Of a stretch of 64,000 nt of DNA, positions 36,135-49,046 are shown piece after piece. Where the stretch lies: positions 1 to 64,000 of the forward strand of contig SJRY01000120.1 of the NCBI GenBank assembly GCA_011319805.1, read 5' to 3'. Both the position numbers and the translations under genes were made by a program. Each line of letters begins with the position of its first letter. Position 1 is the first letter of the stretch. The DNA is from Macrocybe gigantea. Lineage: Eukaryota > Basidiomycota > Agaricomycetes > Agaricales > Callistosporiaceae. The notes below the pieces were generated by a model. That model was not told the origin of the DNA. It saw nothing but the letters and a program-made list of their open reading frames with translations, and did no database searches.

Positions 36135-39100
36135 GGTGTTTTTTTTTTTTTCGTGTTTTTTTTTGCGGTCGAATTTGGTTCGTGAGGGTGGGGCGGATTG
36201 GAATTAAAGTATTAGATGGATAGAGTAGATTGGGCAGGGCCGAGTGAGCTGCAACGGTTTCTGGAGAGCATTGTCGAAAAAACTCACTCTAGATTTATAC
36301 CAGTATCATCTTCAAAGACGTTAGAAAGGGATTCTCTAAACCATTATGGGCGCAATCCAAAGGGCAAGTGTTGCTTTGAGGGAAGGAAGGAGTCCGCCGT
36401 GCATTTTCAAACTTTGAAGGAAGGGGGGGAACAAGGGGGAGGACGCGCTTGTCGAGCGCACCGCACCGGGGAAAGGCCATGAAAGGGCTCACCACTGCCG
36501 ACGCCCCTTCAAAAGAAAAAAAAAAATTAACCCGTTTCTTTCGACGATTGATTCGCGTCGGGCAGGAGGTGATAATAACGAGGGGGCGCGTCCTCGATTG
36601 TGATCACATTCACGGCCTAAAAAGGAAATTGCGTCACATTTCGGGTTCATTTTTTCTTTTTGGGTTGTGTGAAAAAAGACCGACAATGCTTTGACTTGCA
36701 AAAGGAAAAAAAAACAGGATAAAAGCGGGGTAGGTGGATAGCTTTGCGGAGCCCCGATGTCCGTCGCGGTTCTGGGGCAAGCTCGAGGATTTTGAGACTG
36801 ACTTGGCTCCAAGACGAGAAACGGAGGCTCAGTGTGCCCAAAACGAGGGCGTCGGGTTATGCAAGTCGCGTACAGTCCGCGAAGAGTAAACGCCAGTCCG
36901 TATAGCGTATTTCGATCCCGCATTGAGCAAAACACATGATGACATGCAGGGAGCGTGGAACGTTGCCTTGCATATCTGTATCGTAATGTTTGGTTATATT
37001 TAAATGGATGGGCACTTGTTGATTTCGATCGAGGAATCCATCTTCCTTGTTGGCGTGGAGATACTCCTGGTCACGAAGATTTCTAACGGCTCTCACCAGG
37101 ATCATATGCCGAGGAATCCACTCGACAATCCGGTTCCTGGCTATTCCAGTCGCATCCTCATGGGAAAAACGTAAACTGACCGGGCATCTAGTAAACGTTA
37201 TAGTAACATTTCCCCACACGGCTTATCGATGTCAGTCGCCCCGCGCGCTTTCGAGTTTCAAGCTTCGTCCCCAGGCCAACACTCCCCAGAATACAGTCAC
37301 TTATCTGCCGCCGCATCACGTCTCGTGTTCTTCCCGAGCTCAAGCAGGAGAGCCCGACTTGTCAGAGGCTTTTTTTTTTGGTACGTCTTGGCTTATCGCT
37401 TATCATCTAGTTCAGAAGGAACTCGTGAGGGGTGAAAGCCGTCATTGTGCGGTAGATCCCATTTAGTTTCGAGAACACTCATGGCAGGCCGCGGGTCTCA
37501 GGCCTATTGACGGAAACCAGAACACACTAAAACAACAACCCGCCGGGCAGGAAGCAGCTCTATGGCCGACAAAGAATATATAGAACGGACGGACGGAGGA
37601 AGGACATATCTTTTGATGATGATGATGATCATCGTCATAACGCTACTTGACCGATATCGATGCGGCAGGAGGTCCTCGTCGCCGCGGCGTGCTGGCTGTC
37701 TGGCACTGGTGCTGATACGTTTCCTCGTGATCGCCGTTGATTGGTGTCGGAGGCTATGTTACGTATCCGTATCTGCATCGTCACACAGCTGACGTTCGCG
37801 GGATCTAGCGGAGTGGGTAAAGCTAGAAAGGTCTCCGACCGCGATTGTTATAGTCTCCCCCTTTGATTTCGTGTGTTTGATTTCCAAGTTGAAGTATCTG
37901 TGTCGGATCTTTGCGCGGCGAGTCTCGGATGATCGGCGTTCTTGTGTTTGGTGGTACCTGCTACCCCCGATCGACGAGGCAAGCCGAGGGACGGAGGGAG
38001 GGGTGCTGAACGTTGATGCGACGATTCGATCTGAGTATTGAGTGCTCGACAGTCGGGCCAAGTGTGCTTGGCAGGGAGCTGCTGTTTGTCGCGCGGAGAG
38101 ATCGCGATGCGCAGCTTTACATGGTAAAAGATAAACGGCTTGTCGAAGAATTTAGAAAGACAAGGCTTGTCCGTTCGTTGTCGTCCTGTGGAAAGGGATA
38201 CAACGGCGCACTGAGCTTCAGCTTCAGGCCGTTCTTGTTGTGTCTCAGAGTCTAGTCAAAGCTCAGACGGTGAAGGAGGGGAAGGCGACGGCAGGGGCCG
38301 GATCTGCCATCCTGGCAAAGGGGGGATCGTCACCATCCGTCAGTCAGCTCTGCAGTTTCACATGCATCTGAACGTGTCCACACACACACAGTGATTCCTC
38401 TGGACACGCATTGAATCGGCTGGGAGTTTCCGCTCAGCTCTCTCAAGTCATTGGCGGCACGTTGCAGGAGAAGGTCTGTGTGGTGACGTGTTGTTCTCCG
38501 AGGACGAAGCACGAAGCACCCACTTTGCCCGTTCTGCTCTTCGAGTGATTTGATTGCGGCAAGACCGCGAATGAATGAAAAAAAGTTATATCGTATCGTA
38601 GGCGACGAAACGCGGTCGGGCTTTCAAAAAAACAATCATTTCGGGTCCTCCGTCGGTGTAACGCCGCTACCTGCTGCATATGACGTCGACCCGTTTTTTT
38701 TGTGGATGCAATATGACGTATACTCTTCTCGTTGTGCAAAGTTGCGGTGAATGAAAAAGACATGTCTTCCCGTCATGAAACGCAACAAGGCTGACTCGAG
38801 CTTTCCTGTCCTGCCAGGGCAAAGGTCCTATGTGCATCTTCAGATTTTCTCGAGCGATGTTCTGATCGGAGATTGACGCCCAGGGGAACGGCTTCGTGGG
38901 TTCACAACCTTCAAAAAAGCCGTCGTCGCTCGTCGATCTCACGATCTCGGAAATTGCCCAGCCGCGGGAATGAAAAAAAAATGTCGAATTCTTTTTCACC
39001 CAGACTTGGCTTTTTTTTTTTTCATTTCCGTGTTTACGCAGATTGCCGGACGTCAGATTTACGTCAACTGTGTTCTATCTTTGTTTTTTTTTTCTCCGTT

Positions 39101-39357
39101 TCCTCTTTTCCCCGCCTTGCACGCAGAGAACGGACAGACAGTGCTGCGAACCAATTTCTATTATTTAATTACTTTGTTACATATAAATCCATCCTGTCAG
39201 TCAAAGTGCCGTCTCCCTTCCCAGAGTCTGCTACACTGCAGACGCGGCATGGGCTGCTTGTAATCCTACCCTCCGCGTACAGAAAACAGCGACGGACGAA
39301 CGAGGCAGATTCCATATTTTGATTTCGACTCGGGAAAAAAAAAAAGACTTGACCACC
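36135..39357. other. Long interval without a supported gene
   Basis: Homopolymer A and T runs (36136-36163, 36510-36526, 36705-36714, 37369-37379, 38692-38701, 39011-39021) break up the sequence. Frames of 60-150 codons occur on both strands, but none shows motifs or spliced continuity. The right part is the 5' region of the F-box gene at 39358. Confidence 0.4.
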
Positions 39358-42300
39358 ATGCCAGGATCGACGACGACGACGACGACAGCGGCCCCGGCAT
39401 TCAACACTCAGCCCACGCTGCTCAGACTCCCGCTCGAAATCCTGGACGCCATCGTCTTTGAGCTGACGGAGCTCACGCCGCTCGGCCCGCCCCACCCGAC
39501 GGTGCTGCCGCTCCTCCTCACATGCAAAGCGCTGCACGCTGCGTTCTCGCCGATGCGCAATCCGGCGCTGTGGACGCGCATATTCAGGCGAGGTTTGATG
39601 TCCGTGCCGTGGAGCGCCGCGCGATGCGGCCGACGTACGAGCAGTGCATCGCGCAGATGGAGCTGTGGTGCAGGACGTTGAAGGTGCTGAGGAGGGGCGA
39701 TGTGTATGGCGTTTGGGAGAGGGCGGAGAGGCGTGCGGGTGGGCCGTCGAGGTCTGCTGATGGAGAGACGGAGGCGGAGGCAGAGGAAGAGGCAGTGGGT
39801 GAGGGTGAAGGTGAGGGTGAGGGCGGACCGGAGGAGGACGACCCGGCGGACGATGACGAACTTGACGTCGGGGAGGCGCTGTTCATGGCGTGCGTCATGA
39901 TGCTCGAAGACGACGGCAAGAACGCGAGGCAGCTCTTGGAATACGCTCGCGCGTATGAGTTTGCGGAACGCTTCGTCAAGCAGCGCCTCTATGAAGGCAA
40001 GGAGGCCAACGACGGCTGGCCGTGCGAGACGTCCATCAACGCTTGCGCCGTCAACCTGCTTTGGATGCTCACAGACGAAGGTGCTGTCGTCGTTTCGGTA
40101 TTTCATCTGTTCTCATCTCTTTTTTTTTTTCCCAGAAAAACTGAAAAGAGAGTCGCAAGCGGACAGGGATCTCATGATCAACATCCTGCTGCCGTTCGTG
40201 TTCAATCCGTACCGCGTGAGTCGCACGTTCTCTCTCTCTACATCGTCTTCACAACTTCTGACCGTGGCACCAGTACATGCAAGCCGAGGCGCCGCCGAAC
40301 CACTACACTTTGCCTATCACGCGCATCCTGCGCACGCAGCACATATCCACCATCGAGACCGTGCATGGGCCGTACCCGATCTACGCGCCTCAGCGGACGC
40401 GCACGACAATCACGTTTCCTCCTCCCTCCTCCGTGCAGGAAGCGGAGCTGGAGCCGGAGCAGCAGGGGCAAGGGCAAGACCAAGGGCAAGAGCCGGAGGA
40501 GCAGCCTGCGCTAGACTTCACATTGACCTCGCGCACAACGCGCCTCAGCCGCGGAGGCATCTCGCACGTGCATTACCTCTCCCGTCCCGCGCTGGCCACG
40601 CCTCTCCTCGCTCCGGCAGCCAAGCTGTTGTATTTTGCCCGCAAAGAGGTGTTACCGCTTGGCATCCCGCCGCACCTGGCGCGGACCCGCGAGGAGGCCG
40701 TGCGCGCCGGCCGCTTGGCTTGGAACGAGGTCGGCGTCACGAGGGAGGACCTCGAGGAGGTCAATTGGGCGTGGGGCACCAGGATGCCGCTCGGTGCTAG
40801 CTCTGGGCCTGGCGGGCCTGCTGCGCCGGAGGGAGGTGCTGACGTGCACGGGACGACGACGACGGGCAACGCGAGGTGGGACGGCAAGGCGCCGCATGAG
40901 ATGATGTTTTGGAGACGCTTTGAAGGTGGGAAGAGCAGAAAGTGGGACCTCGATTGGTGGAGGCTCCGCTTGTGCGCCTCTCCGGCCCTCGTGGACGACG
41001 ACGACGACGAAGAGGGCGACTCTGCAAACGCGAGCGGCGGTCCGCCTCCACCACCCTCGCCCTCGCCCCTGTCTTTCCTCGCGTCGTCGTCGGCTTCGGT
41101 GAGCTCTGCCTCCCTATCCACGCCGGCGCGCACACAGGCACATGCACCGCACGCGGGAGAACCAGACCCGGCTACGCTCGACACCCGTCCTGGGTCCGTC
41201 CTCCCGCCTCCGTGGCTCCTCACAGGGCTCTGGCAAGGCCGCATCCTGACGCCCGAAGAGGCCACGACGCGAGAGCTCCTTCACAACCCGTTCCACCCGG
41301 ACTTTGAGGGCGTCGCTTTCGCACGGGCGCGGGCACGAGCGCAGGCGGAGGGGCAGGCGGAGGGGCAGCACGGCGACGCCGTTGAGCAGGATGCTGCGCT
41401 GTTGCAACAAGGCCCGGACGGCGATCTTGCGCACACGCGCTTCAATGAGACGGCGCGCATGGTCCTGGTGCGCCCGTTGTACGTTCGCTTGACGGAGCTG
41501 CATGGCGTGCGCGGGTTCGGGCATCGTGCTTCTGCTGAGGAGAGGCGTGCGACGGCCGAGGATCCTGGGATCGGGATTGGTGGCGCGCTTTGGGAGGAGG
41601 AGGGTGAGGGTGAGGACGGGGAGGAAGGTGAGGATGAGGATGAGGATGAGGATGAGGAAGACGACGGGCTCGATGAGAACATGGCTAATGCGTGGTTCCC
41701 TGGGCATCCTGGCACCCTCAAGTCGCGCGTCGTCGGGCAAGTGTACCACGATCCCTCGCCGAGCCACAGGATCAACGAGCACGCCGCCGACGAGGCAAGC
41801 GGCCTGACGTCTCTGTACACGACCGAGCCTCCCTTCCGGGCGCCGCAGCACCATCGCGGCGACGACGATGATGATGAAGAGGGCGACATCGTCAAGCGGG
41901 ACCTCGTCGAGCTGAGCGTCGACCCGTCCCTCATGAACGACCAGCAGCACGCGCTCGGAGTCGGCGTGGCGGGCCATGGATGGGCCGGCCGGCGGAACGT
42001 GCAGCAGCGCAACAGACGCAGCGTCTATGTCCGGCTGGAGGACGAAACGCCGCTCGTCGAAGTCGACGTCAATGTCAATGTCAACGCGGGCGGTAGCGTG
42101 AACGAGGCTAAAACGAGTCGCGGCGCGGCGAACGGCAAGGCGCGGGCGCATGGCGAGGCTTGGACCGGGCATCCGCACGACGAGACGCGCTGCGGCGCGT
42201 GCGAGGCTAGGCGGGAGGTCGTCGAGGCTGGGTTTAGGATCGCGAGGCGCAGGGAGGTGCGGCTGCTGCGGAGTGCGCGGGCAGCGGGCGGGCGAGGTGA

Positions 42301-43150
42301 AGATGGGGTGGCGTCGCTGGAGAACGAGGATGAGGAGGAGGAGGAGGAGGAGCGCCAGAGGGAGGAGAGAGAACGCATTTGGGAGCGTAACGGGTTTGGC
42401 ATGCGTGGTAGGCCGGATGATGCGGAGGGTGCTGATGGCGGTGCCGACGGAGACGGAGACGAGGACGGTGCCGGTGCTGGTGAGGAAGCGGAGGAGGTGC
42501 GAAGAGGTGGCGCCTTGAGAGGGAGTGGTGGGGCCCCGACCAGCCGCTGGATCACCTCGGCGACGCAGAGATGTCGGAGAACGACGACGCTGACGATGCC
42601 GACCGTGGACAACGGAGCCGCCCACGGCACCCCGTGCGACTCGACCCGCGCCGTTTCCGATCGACCCCAGCAAGCGCCTAGGAAAGAAGTGCGACGGCGT
42701 GCGAGAGGTGGTTCTGCTTGGCGAGGTGAGTTTCTTTTTTGGTTTGGAGGGCCTTTTTTTTTTTTCTTTTCTTTTCTTTTTTTTTTTTTTTGGTATGCGG
42801 TGGGTGCTGAGATGTTTTGGACAGACGGATGAAAGGCACGGCTTGGCGTGGCACCACTACACGTTCTATGGGCGCATACGACCGTGGGACGGCCTGATCG
42901 GTCTCTTGAGGAAACCAGTGAGTGCTTTCTTTCTATTGACCCACCAAAGAAAAAAAAAAAAAAAACTCCTGCCCACCTTTTTTTTTTCGCTGTTTGCCAA
43001 CAGCGCAACCCTTGGATGGGATACGTCTTCATGTACGGCTACATCGTCGGCGGCGAAAACTTTGTCGGCAACTGGCGCATCGTGAGCGGCGACGATCGTG
43101 CGCCGGTCTGGGAGAGCGCGTTCGTTCTCAGCAAGCGGGAGGACGTTTGA
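39358..43150 (+). CDS. Large acidic F-box domain protein
   Basis: The start is at 39358 (MPGSTTTTTTAAPAFN). The F-box is LLRLPLEILDAIVFELTEL with HPTVLPLLLTCKALHAA. Exons: 39358 to about 40080, 40136-40215, 40274-42725, 42825-42917, 43004-43150. Middle parts contain WTGHPHDETRCGAC and long Glu/Asp/Gly stretches (41600-41660, 42320-42360). The last exons read DERHGLAWHHYTFYGRIRPW, DGLIGLLRKP and YIVGGENFVGNWRIV, the conserved C-terminal beta-rich module of a well-represented Agaricomycete F-box family. SCF-type ubiquitin targeting is inferred from the F-box. Single bases appear to be missing near 39587 (between WTRIF and ARFDVRAVER), near 42500 (before RWRLEREWWGPDQP) and near 42646 (before FPIDPSKRLGKK). 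All three lie in GC-rich runs. Confidence 0.75.
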
Positions 43151-46100
43151 GTTGTCGGGTCGCGCTTCCTCGCCCCTCGCCCCCCCCGTCCTCCCTTTGC
43201 AGCCGGACGGGCTGTTGCCTTGCTTTTTGTTTTCTTGCCTCTCGAACTTTTTTTTGGGAGGGGCGACGGTCGGTGGAGAAACCCACTGCGTGACAGCAAA
43301 GGCGCGTGCCGTCGCACAAATCGCTCGATGCGATCCTGGTACATATTTGTATGATATCCCGTCTGGATTTGTCCCCCTAGTCTGTGCATCCTCGTCTCGT
43401 CTCGCCTCGGCTCGATCCTGCAAATGACAGACAGAACATCCCGCTCCATTCTTGAACCGCTGTAACACAACACCACACGCCTGTTGGTCCTGCGCTACCC
43501 CTCGTTCACGGCGACTTTAGGTCAAATCCTCTACGCGGATCGCAATCACCCTAGACTCTCTTCAAAACAATCTCCGCAACTCCGCAACCCTCACCCCCGC
43601 CCTTGTCAACGGAAAAGAAAAGACGTGGGTAGGGACCTCGCTTCCTGCTACGATCCAGAACGAGCCCATGTCGGTTCGTTTCGTATCTTGTATTCTTCCC
43701 TATTCTTTTTTTTTTTCATCGTCTTGTCTGTCTTGGACTTGTACCAGTATAAAAACGACATCATGCGTTCTCCCTAAGACGGGTATGGACGGATTCTCTA
43801 GGCAACTTGGCATTCTGACTTTTGTACTCACGCAACTCGATCACCCCCCCCTCCTTTTCTCCTACCTTTCTTGTACCGTCACACACGTCCAACCCTACGC
43901 TCTTGCACACCAGCCACTGCATTTTTCACGAAATACCTGACATTTATACCCTCTGACCACTGCTGTTACCCCTAGTTATTGTTTCGCATCCTCGTTTTCT
44001 TTTATTGTTTTTTTTGGAGGCAGCCACTTGCATCTTTAATAAAGAGGCTATTTATCGACTGCATGTTTGGTTGTGGAAGGCAAGAGACTGATTATGATGC
44101 GGGTATGCGCACACAACGTAAAGGCTTGGATCATTGCACTGGGGTTGACTATGAACTTGTGATTGCGGAGTTTTTTTTTTTGGCGTACCTTGAAGAGGAC
44201 AAGAAAAAAAAAAAAGACAAAACTTGGCAGTCGGTGTCATCAGAACATCTGTCATGAACCTGTCTCTCGGTTCCGCAGCGATCGGTGGACGAGGTCTGTC
44301 TAATTGAAATTCCGTTTGGATGCAGGTTAGGCTTGATCCGGTATGTAGCTTTGAGGACGTGGATGGGGCTCCCGCATTCCTTCGCTTCAATGGCCTCGCA
44401 CAAGCGAGAAGATGTTCTTGTCGACAATTTTCACCAAGGTCTGTGAGCGACCAGCCTCATGGTTGTATGTCGTCTTTACCAGAAGTGGCCCCTACTGCCA
44501 TTTCTCTATTACCTCTTAGTTTGCCTCAGGGAGCCGCAGTTGACCTAGTTGATGTAGCGCGATTTCGAACCACGCATAAGTATACTCTTCGGCTTGACTG
44601 CCATAGCAAGAGATGCTTTTCACTTTGCTTCTGGCTCGACGAAGCTGCGGGAACGATAGCCCCTCTACAACCACATCTGCTCGACTTGGCTGAGCTTTGT
44701 TGTCGCACATGTTAGGCTGGAGTCGACCACGGACAATTATCAATTATGTCGGAGCTTTTTAGCGCGAAAAAAAGACAGTATGATCAGGTCGCTCGTCGTG
44801 GACCTATTTCCTGGCCATTCGCCCGATAACAAAGGTCCTGGTGTCTTCCCAAACAGGCTGAAACATGTAGGCGCAGACAGGAGGTAGATGGGACGTCTTG
44901 CTCGTTGAATATCTTGGCGGCAGCTTCACTGAGGCCTTGTGCGGGTCGCAACTTGTGTGAGATGCCATTCGCCATTTTGCTTGCCAAACGGAGTATAGTC
45001 ACTAATAAGTCGTTCATGCAGGAAAATGAAATTAAAACAACGTGTCGGATTGCCAAGTCCGCTCCGCCTTTCGTTCCCAAGACAGGATATGAAAAGTCGA
45101 TTGCGAAAAAATAATAATGAGACAGGAAATGAAGGGGGAGGGGCAATCTCCGGCGCACCTCCAGTTGGAATACGCACGAGAAAGTCTCGTCACGCGCCAT
45201 AACCAGCCTTCATTTTGGGGATCGCTATGATGAGCTATTTTTACCTGGAAAAATATAACATTTCTGAATTGGGAAAGAAACGCACCAAGTGAGAGTCCAA
45301 GCTGGGGGCTGACTGGGTCGGTCTAAGCGTGGTCCCGGGCGGCATAGTTAGAACGCAACACGGGGTGAGGAAAGTGATTTTGGCCTAGTTGGGAATTCCC
45401 CCATTTGCTTCACTCTCGTTTCTGAGGAAAATTAGCAGTCTGGGTCTGGAGCTGATTAGCAGGGTTGTTTCTTTTTTTTCTAAAAGTCGACAGAATGGGA
45501 CAGCAGCGTGGAGGCTATAGTCGGAGTTTGCGCGTAGCTGAGCTTCGGAGTGCGATGTATGGAATTGGCTTGCGTCTGTCTCGTTGCGTAATGTGATCCC
45601 TTGAGGAAATGAGGTATGAATTGGGCAAGAACACCATGGAGGCCAAGCGGTGCACATAGCCCGTTCACGACATATGGTCTCTTTGTCGAGGGCCAAATTC
45701 CTTATCTCGTCACTGCGGAAGTGAGTTACAGTAATAACCTTGCGACGGACCGGGCTTTCCTGGGCGTGCCTTTTTCCACAACGTTCAATGGACCTTGATT
45801 AGGCTAGGAACAGGACAAATGCCCCGATGGCTGGCACGACGAATCGAAGCCGAAGTCTAACTCGCCGAGTGACCCGAAGCGAAGCTGAGCGCGGTTTGAA
45901 AATAAAAAAACATCGACTCGCTCGACGGAGCGCGAGCGATTTGTCCCATATAGGAATAACAGGAATTTACCAGGAATTTACCAAGGAACCCCCGCTCCCG
46001 GCCCAGTTTGTACCGTAGCCATGACATTCAGGGCTATACGCCAGATCGCTGCACGCGTGGCAGCGGACGGGGCGACGAGCTTTGCTTGTCTGTTCAGAAC

Positions 46101-47563
46101 GGCTGACCAGCTGCGAGGGCGTGGAATGAAAGCCGACCTATAAAATGCCATCGTCCAGGAAGAGGAAAGATGGCACACCGCAGGACGAATCCAGACTCGA
46201 CTCACCGCCGCTCAGAGCCGCAGCGCTAAGTCTTTTTTGTGAACTATAGGGGGGCTCGTAGGCACGCTGACAGCGTCTAATTTTGCTATCTCCTGAACCC
46301 GAGCTCGTCCTGATCCAAGGAGATTTCCAGGAAGCTCTAGGTCAGATCGACGTCCGGGGTCGCTGAGCCGGTCCGCAGATGGCACTTTTAGACCAGGTGA
46401 ATGCGTTACGTGGGGCTCCAGCAAGGCGACGACCGCAGATCAGCTTTGTACGACGCGCACTAGGCCTCCTGAGCAGCCCGCTCTCCGGTACCCGAGCCAG
46501 ATTGGCTAGCTCAGACGGGCCGTGCATCGGACATTCGATGCTGGAGCGACGCCGTCTAGCCAGCAAGAAGTCAATCGAAAGGCGGAGCAACGTCCGCCAG
46601 GCCTCTGGGTCGCAAAAGACGTGCACAGCACGCAGACTGCCTGAGGACGGAAATAAGAACAAAGCGTGAAAGATGAATGGGTTCAACGTCACATCGAGAA
46701 CGACGGCCACTGGTCTGCGAACGGGCAGAGTCGTGCACGCTCCCCACGCATGAGGGGAAACTGTCCCGCCTGCAGACGAGGGAGATCTACAGCCATGAGC
46801 CTGATCCCTGGCTGGGATTCGGTAGCACGACGTTGACTTGGAAGCTGCTTCGTACAATCCCGATTCATTCGCGTTGACGGCTGATCTACACAAGCCGTGT
46901 GTCAGGTGGCTCAAGCCCTCATCCAGCACTCCTCAGTGGGCCATTAACGCAGTGTAAAAAATAAAAATAAAAACTGCTCAGGACGGAAAAACAAATCCTC
47001 CCTTTGCGTTGTCTCAGCACCGCAATCTCATTTACTGTTCTAAATCAGGGTAGGGAAACGAATACAAATCCGCAGGCGGCGTTGCGGCCGCCCTTTGGTG
47101 TCGCTGGTGTATAGAATTCAAGAGTCTAAAGATAGAACAGCAGACTCTTGCATGAGCAGAAACAGCAGGATTTGGCAACGCCCGAATATGGCCCCTGCTG
47201 ACAATTTGTTGGGAAAAGCGGTAAAACAAGGGAAGGCGGAGAAGAGCGAGAATGCGGGGGCATTAAGGGAGATGTTTACGCACTTTAGGATGAAGGCGTT
47301 CAGCATTGCCATCAGAGCAAAAATCGAGGGTTCAAAAAATTCCGAACAGAAATCCGAGTTCACCTGGGCGCTCTCAGAAACGTTGGCGTCATAAGAGGAA
47401 CGGGAAAAAAAAGAGTTCATTAATGAGGGAACTAATGCAGTTTGCACAGCATGAGCTAGGCAAAAAGGCGAAGGCCAAATGAAAGATCTGGACGCCCGTC
47501 TCTCATCCCAAATTCAAATTTTTTGAGAATTCAACCTCTACACGTTTCGTCGAGGCATGCGCA
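43151..47563. other. 4.4-kb interval without a supported gene
   Basis: This is the largest gene-poor stretch of the right half. Candidate frames (44320-44715 plus; 46342-46929 minus) have no motif and random-looking composition. A/T homopolymer runs are frequent at 43.2-44.2 kb. A short direct repeat (AGGAATTTACC twice) lies at 45960-45982. Nothing else was recognised. Confidence 0.4.
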
Positions 47564-48297
47564 TTATGCTGTCCATGCCTTTGCGATCAGTTCCGTCAAA
47601 CCTGTTATGCATGTGATCAGAATGCGAGTATCGGAGATATGGCACGTCTTCACATACCAACGTCGTTGGTGTTGAACTGGTAAACGCCGACAAGGACACC
47701 CACGGTCGTAGCGCGGAGGGCCCAGGTGGCGACGGGGCCAAGAACGGGGAACTTGCGCTTGTGGACGTAGTCAACCAGGAGACCGTCAAACTGATCACAG
47801 TGTCAGTGCGCGAGTTAATGACAGATTGAAGCAGCGGCCTGGCGCACCCCAATATGGCTATGCATGACTAGGGAGATTCCGAGCAGACCGTCGATAACGG
47901 GGTACTGGGTGCCGCTTGTTGCAAATGCGGCGACTGTGAGGGGCACGAGGCCCGCAGAAAGCAACCGCTCGAACGACCAGTGGTACGAGCCATGGGTCTT
48001 TGAAGGGGGCGGGAACGTCGTCGGATCGTTGACGGTGCCCCTGTAGACGGCTGGCGGAGCAAAATCAGTTGAGTCTCACTGGGCATAAACCAAGATGTAT
48101 GCGAGTACGCACGACCGCCGGGGACGTAGGGAAAGTCGCTCGCGTTCCTTCCTGTTCAACGGAGGTGAGATCATCAGAATGTTCTTTTCGACTGCTTGGG
48201 TCATGCAGCAGCACGCACGCTGGACCACCGAGCTCAGCACGGAGCGGCGAGCGAGGGCTCTCGGGAGTGTCGATCTGAGGATGAGTTGAGTGGACAT
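47564..48297 (-). CDS. SDH4: Succinate dehydrogenase membrane anchor subunit (CybS)
   Basis: This is the small membrane subunit of mitochondrial complex II, which helps bind ubiquinone and heme b. Exons 48297-48219, 48151-48113, 48050-47848, 47790-47658 and 47601-47564 sum to 164 codons (163 residues), all GT-AG and in phase. The N-terminus (MSTQLILRSTLPRALARRSV) is a typical arginine-rich mitochondrial presequence. NASDFPYVPGG, YRGTVNDPTTFPPPSKTHGS and YHWSFERLLSAGLVPLTVAA follow. Three hydrophobic segments are visible, the second with HSH (VMHSHIG) where the heme/quinone His of CybS lies, then DYVHKRKFPVLGP and GVLVGVYQFNTNDVG. The C-terminus is TELIAKAWTA. Length and order match fungal Sdh4/CybS. 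No frame problem. Confidence 0.9.
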
Positions 48298-49046
48298 GAG
48301 GGACGGTGAGCAGGCTGGGGTTGGAATCATGGCCGACTCCCGCCAATCACGCGCCCGGACATCCGGGTGTCCCCGCGTGTGTGGGAATTTGTTGTTTGAT
48401 CTTCTTTGTACTCTGCTTGTCCATTGCAGTTCGTTCCATAGTACATCATACAATCCACGGTTATTGCTATCCATTTAAAGTCACCGCAAACTCCTTTGGC
48501 ACAAGTCGTTGTCATTAATTTCTGCACGTCGACACATTCGCTGACATCGTGGTGGTCCCTTCCTTCCACAAGCAAAGTGTTCCAATTAAAACACGCCGTT
48601 TGATCAAGCAGTCTGCCTCCACGAGCTGTGAACGCCGCGTCCGATTGTAAGAGGTGAACTTCTTTCGTTGGTATCAGGCTAGCGGGCCAAAGCTGAAAGA
48701 AGAGCTCGTGAAGCGAGTGAAGAGAGCCGTAGCTTGTATAGACAACACCGGCAGCAAGGGTTTTCTTGCTATCTAGTAGGACCTTCGTGGATCCGGAAAC
48801 GTTCTTCCTTCCTCGGCTCTTTTTTGTTGCCCTGTATCTGATAACGGGGACATACTGTGGTGGCCAAAAACCTGACGTGGCCATCGGGTACATCGTGCTG
48901 ATGTGGCGTGTGTCGAAAGCTCAGAGGCGTCGACTTCAATTCCAGCTGTCCCTGCGACCATCTGACCATATCTCCTTCACATGTGAAGGGAGGCCTATCA
49001 CATATAAGAACGCCTGTCTGGCCTTCTCTGTTGCGTCCGAACAAGA
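48298..49046. other. Divergent intergenic region
   Basis: It separates the SDH4 start from the start of the first helical-family gene. Open frames here overlap on both strands without motifs. TTGCGTCCGAACA just before the ATG at 49047 recurs before the wrecked copy at 51065, showing that the duplication included upstream sequence. Confidence 0.5.

Noticed and set aside
37047..37466. 139-codon plus-strand frame
   Set aside because: No motif, interrupted by a poly-T run coded as Phe, no plausible introns or neighbours.
37795..37845. Possible tRNA-like stretch (GGATCTAGCGGAGTGGGTAAAGC)
   Set aside because: No acceptor-stem pairing, B box or anticodon loop could be placed.
41114..42673. 519-codon minus-strand open frame
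   Set aside because: It is antisense to the F-box gene, whose plus strand carries recognisable motifs, and its composition (Arg/Pro/Leu) is that expected from the opposite strand of GC-rich coding DNA.
42025..43032. 335-codon minus-strand open frame
   Set aside because: Also antisense to the F-box gene. It contains long Ser and Lys runs reflecting acidic codons and poly-T introns on the other strand.
46342..46929. 195-codon minus-strand open frame
   Set aside because: Random-looking composition, no motif, overlapping frames of similar length on the other strand.
48327..48893. 188-codon minus-strand frame upstream of SDH4
   Set aside because: No motif and an overlapping frame on the plus strand of similar quality; lies in a divergent intergenic region.
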